Origin: JAWKWH01 sp041582695
GTDB lineage: Bacteria; Pseudomonadota; Alphaproteobacteria; Rhizobiales; Rhizobiaceae
Assembly (NCBI GenBank): GCA_041582695.1
Contig: JBFIBB010000001.1
Location: 1 to 64,000, forward strand
Direction: 5' to 3'
Length of the DNA stretch: 64,000 bases
A program made the position numbers and the translations under genes. A model generated the notes under the pieces. That model was not told where the DNA came from. It saw only the letters and a program-made list of their open reading frames with translations, and did no database searches. Of this stretch, positions 42,879 through 51,999 are shown piece by piece; the first letter of the stretch is position 1, and each line of letters opens with the position of its first letter.

Positions 42879-43352
42879 TTAGGCCCCCGGAATGAGGACC
42901 TTGTCGATTACGTGGATGACGCCATTGTCAGCCTCCACGTCTGCGGTAACGATATTCGCCTCATTGACCATCGCTCCGCCGGAAAGACCGATCTTGACTT
43001 CGTTTCCCTCGACAGTCTTTGCCATCATGCCGTCGGTCAGGTCGGTGGACATAACCTTGCCGGCAACCACATGATAGGTGAGAATTGAAGTCAGCTTGTC
43101 CTTGTTCTCGGGCTTCAGCAGGTCCTCAACGGTGCCCGCCGGCAGTGCGGCAAATGCCTCATCTGTGGGTGCGAAAACCGTCAGCGGACCGGAACCCTTC
43201 AGCGTGTCAACAAGGCCCGCGGCGGTCGCCGCCGCCAGCAACGTGTTGAACGATCCGGCAGATTTTGCAGTGTCTACAATGTCGGCGGCATGGGCCGCTG
43301 CTGCTATGCCGGTAGCGACAATCGTTGCGGCGGCCAGTTTCAAGATTTTCAT
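42879..43352 (-). CDS. Fasciclin (FAS1) domain secreted protein
   Basis: 157-residue exported protein with signal peptide 1-22 (cleavage near HAADIV) and a single FAS1 domain. The H1 box (GPLTVFAPTDEAFAAL), YH motif (ILTYHVVAGKV) and H2 box (NGVIHVIDKVLIP) are complete. FAS1 proteins act in adhesion; in rhizobia related proteins affect symbiosis or surface properties. Predicted periplasmic or extracellular. It precedes the small ORF and dps on the same strand. Confidence 0.92.
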   Translation of the reverse strand: MKILKLAAATIVATGIAAAAHAADIVDTAKSAGSFNTLLAAATAAGLVDTLKGSGPLTVFAPTDEAFAALPAGTVEDLLKPENKDKLTSILTYHVVAGKVMSTDLTDGMMAKTVEGNEVKIGLSGGAMVNEANIVTADVEADNGVIHVIDKVLIPGA

Positions 43353-43508
43353 TTTGCTCTCCTGTGGGGGTTAACTTCCAAGGCTTCATTTACGAAGCCA
43401 CCCGCCCCCAGGTTCACAGTGACAGCTAATTAAGTGATCACGAATATTTGTAGTCAAAACAGATCGCGGAAGTGATCCAAAATCGCACTCACAACGGGGG
43501 TGGCGGCT

Positions 43509-44210
43509 TCACCAGCAAATGACCGATCCGTCATAGGCAAGAAACGCGCCCGACCGCTCTGGAGTGGTGCTGTCGATGACGTTCAGCAGGTTTTGTGCCG
43601 CATCGCTAGCATCATGCGTGAACCGCCCGCGCGCCAACTTGCGGGTCAGTTTTGTTTCGATTGTGCCGGGGTGCAGCGCAAGGCATACAGCTTCGGGTCG
43701 CTTCCTGGCGATTTCGACTGACGCCGTCTTTACGATCTGGTTCAGCGCTGCTTTCGAAGCCCGGTAGGAATACCAGCCTCCCAGATTGTTGTCGCCGATC
43801 GACCCGATGCGTGCGCTCAGTACCGCGAAAACGCATTTTCCAGACACCGGAAGCAGGGGCGACAGGTGTTTGAACAACAAGGCCGGCCCGATCGAGTTGA
43901 CGGCAAAAGCCGTTGCCATGCTGCCGGCATCAAGCGCTGCCAGGGATTTCTCCGGACCGTTCCCCGATACGTCGAGAATGCCTGTTGCACATACGATCAG
44001 ATGAAAGCAGCCAAGTTGCTTTGACAGTCGCCAAGCGGCTGACTCGATCGTTTTCTCGTCGCGCAGATCGAAGTCAGCGGTTACGGACCTGGATAGGCCG
44101 ACGACATTCGCACAACTCGGATTCTGCTCAAGAGCCGCTTTTAACGCGTTCCCGATGCCGCCGTTTGATCCAATCACGAGCGCATTGAAGTTGTGTGCGA
44201 TGCTTTTCAT
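43509..44210 (-). CDS. Short-chain dehydrogenase/reductase (C-factor-like)
   Basis: 233-residue SDR. The Rossmann motif GSNGGIG is near residue 14, the NNAG-equivalent reads VCATGIL, and the active-site YSYRASKAALNQ (YxxxK) and PGTIETKL follow. The sequence resembles CsgA/C-factor type SDRs of unknown substrate. It lies downstream of the ABC membrane-domain gene with a 93-base gap. Confidence 0.88.
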   Translation of the reverse strand: MKSIAHNFNALVIGSNGGIGNALKAALEQNPSCANVVGLSRSVTADFDLRDEKTIESAAWRLSKQLGCFHLIVCATGILDVSGNGPEKSLAALDAGSMATAFAVNSIGPALLFKHLSPLLPVSGKCVFAVLSARIGSIGDNNLGGWYSYRASKAALNQIVKTASVEIARKRPEAVCLALHPGTIETKLTRKLARGRFTHDASDAAQNLLNVIDSTTPERSGAFLAYDGSVICW

Positions 44211-44303
44211 GCCGATATCCGGTTCCGGGCATGCTCCCCCGGGCGCTGGTCGGATGTCGCAAAGATTCTCATACTGTTGCCGATTTCCTGTAATTTGGTT
44301 CGA

Positions 44304-45290
44304 TCACGACCGTTTCGCGAGATTGTCGATCCACTCCGCAATCGCATCGTGTTGAACCGAGGCTTGATGCGCATCCCGATAAAACGTGATCAGCCCGCGA
44401 GCCGGTTCAGATAGCTTCGTGAACCCGGACAAGAATGCCACCACCACCCCGATCGAGGTCTCGCCCTGGATGACGAAATATCCGCCTACGCCAAGCGCCA
44501 GAAGCGGTGTCAGGTTGTTGATCAGGTTCAGCGCGGATTTCAGCGCGAATTTCAACATGTCGAACGTCATCTTGTTTCGAAAAAGACGTTGCGCGCTCTT
44601 CAGTACGCCTCGTGCGTTTGTCTTCGCGATTTCGGCAACGCTTTTTCCCAGTTCGCGGCGTATTCGAACCTGCTTCGCCACGAGCTTATTCAGTTTGGCT
44701 TGCAATAACGGGACAATCACGAGCTGAGGCACAAACATCAAAAGTCCCAACGCTGCGAGCATTGGCTGCAACGCCAGCATGTATCCGGCGACCATGACCA
44801 GAATGCCAACATTTGTTGCCAGGTTGCTGAACGCGTTACCGACGAATGCGCCAAGTTTTTCGACTTCTGAGATTATTATGGAAATCGAATGGCTGGCATT
44901 GTCATCCGGATTCCAGGCGCATTTGTCCCGATCGGTCAGCAAACTCGTCAGATGGCTGCGCGTGTATTTGATCGCGCTTTCCGCAATGAGGCTGCGATAG
45001 GTCAGGGCCACGTATTTCACAATCTGATGAGAAATCAGGACGCCGCCATACATCAGCGCGAGAACAAGCAGTAGCTTCATGTCTGAAGACAAAATGGCGT
45101 CATCTATGATGCGCCTCTGTAGTTCAATCGGGGCGATCGCCAACAATGCGACGAAAAACGAAAGAACCGCGGACGCCACGATATGCCACCCGCCCATTCT
45201 CCAGGCGTATCGCCACACAGTCCGGGCGGGAGAATTGTCGCCGGTCAGGCGTACCGTAAGTGGTGTCCGTAAGGAAGCCAAAGCGTTCAA
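44304..45290 (-). CDS. ABC exporter transmembrane domain protein lacking an ATPase domain
   Basis: 328-residue membrane protein with the six-helix type I ABC exporter fold: hydrophobic segments near residues 35-57, 75-95, 145-165, 170-190, 255-275 and 280-300, with a coupling-loop-like SESAIKYTRSHLTSLL. It ends right after the membrane domain, with no Walker A, LSGGQ or Walker B, and no ABC ATPase gene is adjacent. The TTG start at 45290 is inferred because GAAGG lies 10 bases upstream; an ATG at 45344 is the alternative. The partner ATPase and cargo are unknown. Confidence 0.72.
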   Translation of the reverse strand: MNALASLRTPLTVRLTGDNSPARTVWRYAWRMGGWHIVASAVLSFFVALLAIAPIELQRRIIDDAILSSDMKLLLVLALMYGGVLISHQIVKYVALTYRSLIAESAIKYTRSHLTSLLTDRDKCAWNPDDNASHSISIIISEVEKLGAFVGNAFSNLATNVGILVMVAGYMLALQPMLAALGLLMFVPQLVIVPLLQAKLNKLVAKQVRIRRELGKSVAEIAKTNARGVLKSAQRLFRNKMTFDMLKFALKSALNLINNLTPLLALGVGGYFVIQGETSIGVVVAFLSGFTKLSEPARGLITFYRDAHQASVQHDAIAEWIDNLAKRS

Positions 45291-45557
45291 CGTGCAAGTA
45301 CCTTCATGGCAGTAGTCGCCACTGTTACGATCCCGTACGCGCATCGGATCGCAATTGGCCGGCGAGATAAACCAAATGTGAGATGGAAAGTCCGCGTGGC
45401 TTGCTGGACGACGGGATCGTGAGCCAACGGCCTGAGCACCCGGGATCGCAGGCGGCTTCAATTTCTCCCGGTATCGGGACCGGGCAACAGCCGAGCGTTA
45501 CTGTCCGCGCCCGCCGTGCCTCGAAGCGAGGCGTGATTGTGGGCCGGGTTCACATTC

Positions 45558-45830
45558 CTAATGCAGCACCAGTTCCCCGCTGACATTGCGCCATTCCGAC
45601 GGGGAGATCAGACGCCTGTGCGTGTAGCGTACTGAATGCAGCGGGCCTTCGATGGATTCCCGCCAGAAATCGATGAACCTGAAAAGCACCGGAAATTTCG
45701 GCGCAATGTCGTAAGTCTGCCAAAGGAAGCTCTGCAGCACATGCGGGTGATCTGGCATGTGGTAGAGAACTTCGATTGTTGTGAGCCCGTAGCCTTTCAG
45801 CATCAACTCCGTTTCGGCATACCGGGACAT
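45558..45830 (-). CDS. usg: Usg protein
   Basis: 90-residue protein of the Usg family, named for genes upstream of trp genes in Caulobacter. LKGYGLTTIEVLYHMPDHP, LQSFLWQTYDIAPKFPVL and FWRESIEGPLHSVR are conserved. AAAGGAGTTTGTC precedes the ATG at 45830. Here it is not next to trp genes but divergent from acetyl-CoA synthetase. Function unknown. Confidence 0.88.
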   Translation of the reverse strand: MSRYAETELMLKGYGLTTIEVLYHMPDHPHVLQSFLWQTYDIAPKFPVLFRFIDFWRESIEGPLHSVRYTHRRLISPSEWRNVSGELVLH

Positions 45831-46050
45831 GACAAACTCCTTTCACTAGCCTGCGTCACCTCCCATTTTACCGGATTCTGCGCTCGATCGGTTAACCAAT
45901 CCCTTCGACCGGCACAAAGCCGGATGGGTGGACATATGTCTAATGTTGTGAAGCACGCGGAATTGATACTAGAGTTCGCGACAAGCCCGTCGATGCCGGT
46001 TTACGGGTATCGGGGACCATCGATTGCCGGTTCAGGAGGATAATGAAACC

Positions 46051-48006
46051 ATGTCTGCGGTACACAAACACAAGGTCAAGCCAGCCTGGAAGAAGCATGG
46101 CCTGATCGATAACGAAACCTATTTGAAATGGTACAAGCAGAGCGTGAAGGACCCGGAAAAATTCTGGGCCAAACATGGCAAGCGCATCGACTGGTTCAAA
46201 CCATACACCAAGGTCAAGAACACCTCGTTCAAGGGCAAGGTGCAAATAAAATGGTTCGAGGATGGCGTTACCAACATTGCCTACAATTGCATCGACCGGC
46301 ACTTGAAGAAGCGCGGCAATCAGACGGCGATCATCTGGGAGGGTGACAACCCCTACGACGACAAGAAGATCACCTACAACGAACTCTATGAGCAGGTCTG
46401 CCGCCTTTCCAACGTAATGAAGTCGAATGGCGTCAAGAAGGGCGACCGCGTCACCATCTACATGCCTATGATCCCGGAAGCAGCCTATGCCATGCTGGCT
46501 TGCGCCCGCATTGGCGCGATACATTCCATTGTCTTTGGCGGTTTCTCGCCGGACGCGCTCGCAGGCCGCATTCACGATTGCGATTCGAACTTCGTCATAA
46601 CGGCAGACGAGGGATTGCGAGGCGGCCGGATCGTCCCGTTGAAAGCCAACACCGACAAGGCCATCGAGATCGCCGCCAAATCCGGCGCCAAGGTCAGGAA
46701 CGTGCTGGTTGTGCGCCGCACCGGCGGCAAGATCGACTGGAAAGACAAGCGCGACCTCTGGTACCACAAAGAGATGGCTCAGGCGAAACCCGACTGCAAG
46801 CCGGAAAAGATGAAGGCGGAGGATCCGCTCTTTATCCTTTATACCTCAGGTTCTACCGGCAAACCGAAAGGCGTTCTCCACACGACCGGTGGATATCTGG
46901 TCTGGGCGGCGATGACCCACGAATACGTGTTCGATTACCATGACGGCGACATTTACTGGTGCACCGCAGATGTCGGCTGGGTCACCGGACACAGCTACAT
47001 CGTCTATGGTCCGCTCGCCAACGGCGCCATCACACTGATGTTCGAGGGCATTCCGAACTATCCGACCGCCAGCCGCTTCTGGGACGTGGTCGACAAGCAC
47101 AAGGTCAACATTTTCTACACGGCGCCTACTGCCATTCGCGCGCTGATGGGCGCCGGCGACGCACATGTTACCGGCACTTCCCGCAAATCCTTGCGCGTGT
47201 TGGGTTCGGTCGGCGAGCCGATCAATCCGGAGGCCTGGGAGTGGTACTACAAAGTCGTCGGCGAACAGCGTTGCCCGATTGTCGATACGTGGTGGCAGAC
47301 CGAAACCGGCGGCATCCTGATCACGCCGTTGCCCGGCGCCACGGATTTGAAGGCGGGTTCCGCCACCAGGCCGTTTTTTGGCGTGCAGCCGCAACTGGTC
47401 GACAATGACGGCAAAGTGCTCGACGGTGTCGCCGAAGGAAATTTGTGCATCATCGATTCATGGCCGGGCCAGATGCGCACTGTCTATGGCGACCATGACC
47501 GTTTCGTTCAGACCTACTTCTCCACATACAAAGGCAAGTATTTTACCGGTGACGGCTGCCGCCGCGACGAGGATGGCTACTACTGGATCACCGGCCGCGT
47601 CGACGACGTCATCAACGTTTCCGGTCACCGCATGGGCACCGCCGAAGTCGAATCCGCGCTCGTTGCGCACGACAAGGTGTCCGAATCCGCGGTTGTCGGA
47701 TATCCCCACGACATCAAGGGCCAGGGCATCTATGCCTATGTCACGCTGATGGCAGGTGAAAAGCCTTCGGAAGAACTTCGCAAGGAATTGGTCACCCATG
47801 TCAGAAAGGAGATCGGACCGATCGCCTCGCCCGACAAGATCCAGTTTGCGCCGGGACTGCCGAAAACCCGTTCCGGCAAGATCATGCGCCGCATTTTGCG
47901 CAAGATCGCCGAGGACGATTTCGGCTCGCTGGGCGATACGTCGACCTTGGCTGATCCGGCCGTTGTCGACGATCTGATCGCTAACCGGCAAAACAAGAAG
48001 GGATAG
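46051..48006 (+). CDS. acsA: Acetyl-coenzyme A synthetase
   Basis: 651-residue AMP-forming synthetase converting acetate, ATP and CoA to acetyl-CoA. The adenylate-forming signature YTSGSTGKPKGVLHT, DTWWQTETGG and the C-terminal regulatory and catalytic Lys610 (TRSGKIMRR) are present; that lysine is a known acetylation site in homologues. ATG at 46051 has AGGAGGA ten bases upstream and is preferred over a TTG at 46024. Divergent from usg with a 220-base intergenic region. Confidence 0.98.
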   Translation: MSAVHKHKVKPAWKKHGLIDNETYLKWYKQSVKDPEKFWAKHGKRIDWFKPYTKVKNTSFKGKVQIKWFEDGVTNIAYNCIDRHLKKRGNQTAIIWEGDNPYDDKKITYNELYEQVCRLSNVMKSNGVKKGDRVTIYMPMIPEAAYAMLACARIGAIHSIVFGGFSPDALAGRIHDCDSNFVITADEGLRGGRIVPLKANTDKAIEIAAKSGAKVRNVLVVRRTGGKIDWKDKRDLWYHKEMAQAKPDCKPEKMKAEDPLFILYTSGSTGKPKGVLHTTGGYLVWAAMTHEYVFDYHDGDIYWCTADVGWVTGHSYIVYGPLANGAITLMFEGIPNYPTASRFWDVVDKHKVNIFYTAPTAIRALMGAGDAHVTGTSRKSLRVLGSVGEPINPEAWEWYYKVVGEQRCPIVDTWWQTETGGILITPLPGATDLKAGSATRPFFGVQPQLVDNDGKVLDGVAEGNLCIIDSWPGQMRTVYGDHDRFVQTYFSTYKGKYFTGDGCRRDEDGYYWITGRVDDVINVSGHRMGTAEVESALVAHDKVSESAVVGYPHDIKGQGIYAYVTLMAGEKPSEELRKELVTHVRKEIGPIASPDKIQFAPGLPKTRSGKIMRRILRKIAEDDFGSLGDTSTLADPAVVDDLIANRQNKKG

Positions 48007-48042
48007 ATTGCCGGTCTCGACCGGGCGCAAACCCACCGCTTG

Positions 48043-48115
48043 GCGGGTGCGCAAGCGCCCGCACGAAATCAGGGATACGGTAGTGAACTATGTTACCGGA
48101 GGCGCAAGCCTCCGG
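48043..48115. terminator. Two GCAA-loop hairpins between acsA and DUF465 gene
   Basis: First hairpin 48043-48062 (GCGGGTGC-GCAA-GCGCCCGC, one G-T pair); second 48096-48115 (CCGGAGGC-GCAA-GCCTCCGG, 8 perfect pairs). They lie between convergent genes and probably stabilise 3' ends or terminate from both sides; T-runs are weak. Confidence 0.6.
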
Positions 48116-48148
48116 CACTCCCATTTCCTCTGACCTTGAGACGCCCGT

Positions 48149-48325
48149 TCAGTGCGTTACGGGATCCTCAAGTTTCATGATCTCGTCCTTGATCGCCAAT
48201 TTGCGTCGTTTCAGCGCAGCGATTTCCAGAGTGTCAATCGAAGGATGCGTCATCGCTTCGTCGATTTGCCGTTCGATATCACCGTGCTTTTTCTGAAGCT
48301 CTGCAATATGGGTCGCAAGCGACAT
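48149..48325 (-). CDS. DUF465 (YdcH) family protein
   Basis: 58-residue helical hairpin protein: HIAELQKKHGDIERQIDEAMTHP, then LKRRKLAIKDEIMKL. This HxxLxxxHxxLDxxIxxxxxxP...LKKxKLxLKDxI pattern is the DUF465 hallmark. AAGGAG lies upstream of the ATG at 48325. Function unknown. A second DUF465 gene lies on the other strand at 48562. Confidence 0.85.
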   Translation of the reverse strand: MSLATHIAELQKKHGDIERQIDEAMTHPSIDTLEIAALKRRKLAIKDEIMKLEDPVTH

Positions 48326-48561
48326 AGGCCATTCTCCTTCAAAATAAAGGTTCCTCGAACGACCATCGCGATCCGCCCGCCGCGGGCGATTCGCGACAGT
48401 CATGTAATAGTTTGCCATTAGATTCCGTCTTTGTCGAATGTCGGTTCGCAGGATTTTCCATCGATAGAGATTATGGTAATGTTTTCGTTCCAGTTTGCCG
48501 TTTGGGCGGCCAGCTACCCGCCACTTGTTTACTGAAGCCAAATACGAATCGAGCTGCACGC

Positions 48562-48765
48562 ATGTCGGAACAGGAACAGGCTGAAATCCGCCTCGAATTC
48601 GCCCGGCTGAAACAGGAGCACAACGATCTCGACGCCGCCATCCAGGCGATGATCCAGACCGGCTGCGATCCGTTACAGATCCAGCGCCTGAAAAAGAAGA
48701 AACTTGCGCTGAAAGACCGGTTGCAGGCGGTGGAAGACCGGATTATCCCCGACATCATCGCGTGA
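48562..48765 (+). CDS. DUF465 (YdcH) family protein, second copy
   Basis: 67-residue protein: LKQEHNDLDAAIQAMIQTG, then LQIQRLKKKKLALKDRLQAVED, matching DUF465. It differs clearly from the copy at 48149, so the pair is an old duplication and not a recent one. It precedes purE by 39 bases and may be co-transcribed with purEK. Function unknown. Confidence 0.84.
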   Translation: MSEQEQAEIRLEFARLKQEHNDLDAAIQAMIQTGCDPLQIQRLKKKKLALKDRLQAVEDRIIPDIIA

Positions 48766-48804
48766 GTCCGACCTTTCCAATCGCGCATATGGGGGAAGCT
48801 GAGA

Positions 48805-49290
48805 ATGGCTGACGTCGCAATCATTATGGGTAGCCAGTCCGATTGGCCGGTCATGCGCCACGCCGCCGAAACACTCGACGAACTTGGTATATCCCACGAA
48901 GCGCGCATCGTTTCCGCCCACAGAACCCCGGACCGCCTTTACGAATTCGCCCGCAACGCCAGAAAAAACGGTTTCAAGGTCATTTTGGCATGCGCGGGCG
49001 GCGCCGCCCACCTTCCCGGAATGACCGCCTCCATGACATCGTTGCCGGTTTTCGGCGTACCGGCCCAGACAAAGGCGTTGTCCGGGCAGGATTCGCTGTT
49101 GTCGATCGTGCAGATGCCCGCCGGTGTTCCGGTCGGAACGCTGGCCATCGGAAAGGCCGGGGCAATCAATTCGGCGCTTCTGGCGGCTGCGGTTCTCGCC
49201 CTTTCCAGTAAAACTGTCGCCGAAAACCTGGACGCTTATCGCGCCAGGATGGCTCAGGGCGTCGCCGAGTTTCCGGTCGACGAGGCATGA
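48805..49290 (+). CDS. purE: N5-carboxyaminoimidazole ribonucleotide mutase PurE
   Basis: 161-residue class I PurE, converting N5-CAIR to CAIR in purine synthesis. MGSQSDWPVMRHAAETL and VSAHRTPDRL carry the substrate-binding residues; the GGAAHLPGMTAS loop is intact. It overlaps purK by four bases (ATGA). Confidence 0.97.
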   Translation: MADVAIIMGSQSDWPVMRHAAETLDELGISHEARIVSAHRTPDRLYEFARNARKNGFKVILACAGGAAHLPGMTASMTSLPVFGVPAQTKALSGQDSLLSIVQMPAGVPVGTLAIGKAGAINSALLAAAVLALSSKTVAENLDAYRARMAQGVAEFPVDEA

Positions 49291-50366
49291 CGGCTCCGCT
49301 CGCGCCCGGTTCAACGATCGGCATCATCGGCGGCGGCCAGCTTGGCCGAATGCTTGCGATGGCCGCCGCCAGGCTATCCTACCGCACAGTGGTTCTGGAA
49401 CCCGGTCCTGATTGCCCCGCGGCCCAGCTTGCCAACCGTCAGATCGTTGCCGACTATGACGATCCCGATGCTCTGGACGAATTGGCGTCAAGCTGTGACG
49501 TCATCACCTACGAGTTCGAGAATGTCCCCGTCTTCGCCGCTGAGCGCCTGGCCGCGTCCGCACCGGTTTTTCCGCCGCCCAAAGCGCTCGAAGTATCCCA
49601 GGACCGGCTGACCGAGAAAAACTTCCTGACCGCGGCCGGTCTGACAACCGCCCCGTTTCGCAAAGTCGACAATGATGCGGAACTTGCAACGGCGCTGATC
49701 GAATTCGGCGGAAACGGCATTCTGAAGACGCGCCGCCTCGGATACGACGGCAAGGGCCAGAGGCGGTTTCGCGACGCGGATGCCGCGAAAAACGCCGGTG
49801 TTTATGACGATATGGGCGCCGTACCGCTCGTTCTCGAAGGTTTCGTGACATTCGAATGCGAGATATCTGTCATCGCGGCGCGAAGCCGCACCGGCGATTT
49901 CGCTGCCTACGATCCGGCGCAAAATGTCCATCGCGACGGCATTCTGCACACTTCGACGGTTCCCGCCGCCATTTCCGATGAAACCGCCGACACTGCTCGT
50001 CGGCAAGCCCGCGCGCTCATGGAGGCGCTTGGATATGTCGGCGTTCTGGGACTCGAGTTTTTTGTTCTGGAAGGCGGTTCCTTGATCGCCAACGAATTCG
50101 CACCGCGCGTTCACAATTCCGGTCATTGGACCGAGGCGGCCTGTATCGTTTCGCAATTCGAGCAACATATCCGCGCTGTCGCCGGTTTGCCGCTCGGATC
50201 ACCCGCAAGGCACTCCAACTGTGTAATGGAAAATCTGATCGGCGACGATGTGAACCGGCTTGCCGGCCTCGCCGCGGAAGCAGGTTCGTTCGTCCATCTC
50301 TACGGCAAGGCCGAGGCGCGTCCGGGGCGAAAAATGGGGCATGTCACCCGTATCAAGCCCATGTGA
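49287..50366 (+). CDS. purK: N5-carboxyaminoimidazole ribonucleotide synthetase PurK
   Basis: 359-residue ATP-grasp enzyme making N5-CAIR from AIR, bicarbonate and ATP. GIIGGGQLGRMLAMAA opens the biotin-carboxylase-like N domain; KTRRLGYDGKGQ and EFFVLEGGSLIANEFAPRVHNSGHW belong to the ATP-grasp core. Translation is probably coupled to purE. It ends 5 bases before the convergent M48 gene. Confidence 0.97.
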   Translation: MTAPLAPGSTIGIIGGGQLGRMLAMAAARLSYRTVVLEPGPDCPAAQLANRQIVADYDDPDALDELASSCDVITYEFENVPVFAAERLAASAPVFPPPKALEVSQDRLTEKNFLTAAGLTTAPFRKVDNDAELATALIEFGGNGILKTRRLGYDGKGQRRFRDADAAKNAGVYDDMGAVPLVLEGFVTFECEISVIAARSRTGDFAAYDPAQNVHRDGILHTSTVPAAISDETADTARRQARALMEALGYVGVLGLEFFVLEGGSLIANEFAPRVHNSGHWTEAACIVSQFEQHIRAVAGLPLGSPARHSNCVMENLIGDDVNRLAGLAAEAGSFVHLYGKAEARPGRKMGHVTRIKPM

Positions 50367-50371
50367 AGCGG

Positions 50372-51892
50372 TTATTCGGCGATGATCTTGACCTTGTCGC
50401 CGGCCGATAGCGTCGCACCCGCGGGCAAGGCATTCAGCAACCTGAAAAGCGCAAGCTGCCGGTCAGAGCCTGCCATGCGTCCTGCAAGGCTGCCGACCGT
50501 ATCACCCGGCTGGACCGTGACGACCTTGATCGTCAAAGGTCTCAGATTGGCCCGTTCGGCTTCACCCATTTGCCGGAAGCTTGAAGCGACGCTTCGGGCG
50601 ACATCGTCGAGACCGGTGCTTGAAAGCGGCGCTGCCGTCAGCAGACGGTAGATTTGCTCACCCGCGCGTACAGCCGTGATGTCGAAGTTCCAGCCATCGG
50701 CTTGCGCCCGCGCCGTCGCTGCCTCCAAACCGTTGATTGTCGTCGGCCTGATGCTGCTCTCCTCGAGACCGACCACCCAACCGCTCCTGATGTATTCCGT
50801 CGGTTTGGTCCGCTTAGCCACCGCGACACCATCGAAGCGAATCGCAATATCGCCCGGACCGGCCGCGGTCACCGCCTCAGCGGAATTGTCGATCATGAAA
50901 CCGGCAGGAACCGAGAAAGCAACTCCCAGACCGGGATGCAGAAAGGTTGTTCCTCGCACGTAGCCTTCATCCGGAGTATCACCGAACAGCATCCCGTCGA
51001 TTCCGGCAAGATATGAATCGCGGTCGCGCCGCCCCACGCCCGGAGCGCCGAATTCACGCGCATGGCGCAGTGCAAGCTCTATCCTGCGGGGTGCGGCAGG
51101 ATGTGAGGCAAGAAAGTCCAGGCTGGCATCCTCCGCGCCGCTGACCGCGCGGAAGCCGCTGTAAGCTTCCATCGACTGCAGGAATCGCGGCGCGGCATAT
51201 GGGTCAAATCCGGCTTCCCCCATAGCCTTGATGCCGATGACGTCGGCCTCGAGTTCCTGGTTTCGCGAAAACTGCGCGAGCCGCAACTTTCCGCGAACCA
51301 GCGCGGTCCTGGCATTGCGGTCGTTGCTCAGCACGTCGGAGACAACCTTTGTGGCAAGTTCCTCCTCGGCTTCCATGCGCTGGCGTTCGATGCCGTGATT
51401 GGCGTTCACGTGGCCCATTTCGTGGGCTATCACCGCCGCCAGTTCCGCCGAATCGTTGGCGAGCGCCAAAAGCCCTCGAGTCACATAGAGATAGCCGCCG
51501 GGAAGCGCGAATGCGTTGACATTGGGCGAGTCGAGTATGGTGATCCGGTACGTCTGGTTCGGCGCGTCCGATACGCCCGTCAGATCGCCGACCACCTTGG
51601 CGACCATTCGCTCCAGTTTTGCGTTGGAATATTCGCCGCCATAGGTTGCCAGAATGCGCGGATGCTGGGCGCGGGCGATCGCCGCCAGCTTGTCATTTTT
51701 CTCCACCGTCTCGATCGTTACCGGATTGCGCGACGGCTGGAACGCCTGTTCGCTGATGGCGCCATTGGTCAGCTGGCAGCCCGACAGGATGAGGGCAAGC
51801 ACCGGCACTGCCGGCCAAGCACGAAGCGCCGTCAGCCGAAATCCGGTCCTGTTAACCGGTTTCGCACCCATGCTCATCCCCATCAGCATCAT
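50372..51892 (-). CDS. M48 family zinc metalloprotease, lipoprotein with LysM-like tail
   Basis: 506-residue periplasmic peptidase of the BepA/LoiP-like group. Signal with lipobox ILSGC (Cys39), zinc motif HEMGH at 157-161, and the third ligand in NQELEADVIG. The C-terminal 60 residues (VVTVQPGDTVGSLAGRM...LSAGDKVKIIAE) resemble a LysM domain, so peptidoglycan attachment is plausible. Several Met codons (51892, 51889, 51871) could start it; the frame reaches 52003, which would overlap thiQ. Likely role is outer-membrane protein quality control. Confidence 0.88.
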   Translation of the reverse strand: MMLMGMSMGAKPVNRTGFRLTALRAWPAVPVLALILSGCQLTNGAISEQAFQPSRNPVTIETVEKNDKLAAIARAQHPRILATYGGEYSNAKLERMVAKVVGDLTGVSDAPNQTYRITILDSPNVNAFALPGGYLYVTRGLLALANDSAELAAVIAHEMGHVNANHGIERQRMEAEEELATKVVSDVLSNDRNARTALVRGKLRLAQFSRNQELEADVIGIKAMGEAGFDPYAAPRFLQSMEAYSGFRAVSGAEDASLDFLASHPAAPRRIELALRHAREFGAPGVGRRDRDSYLAGIDGMLFGDTPDEGYVRGTTFLHPGLGVAFSVPAGFMIDNSAEAVTAAGPGDIAIRFDGVAVAKRTKPTEYIRSGWVVGLEESSIRPTTINGLEAATARAQADGWNFDITAVRAGEQIYRLLTAAPLSSTGLDDVARSVASSFRQMGEAERANLRPLTIKVVTVQPGDTVGSLAGRMAGSDRQLALFRLLNALPAGATLSAGDKVKIIAE

Positions 51893-51999
51893 CTCAGCGT
51901 TTGAATCCGGTTCCCGCTCTACCGCAAGCCGCCGGCCAAATCGAGTGAAACCCCTTGTGCGGGGTAATTGTGTCTTCATCCGGGCGCAGACAAGGGTTA

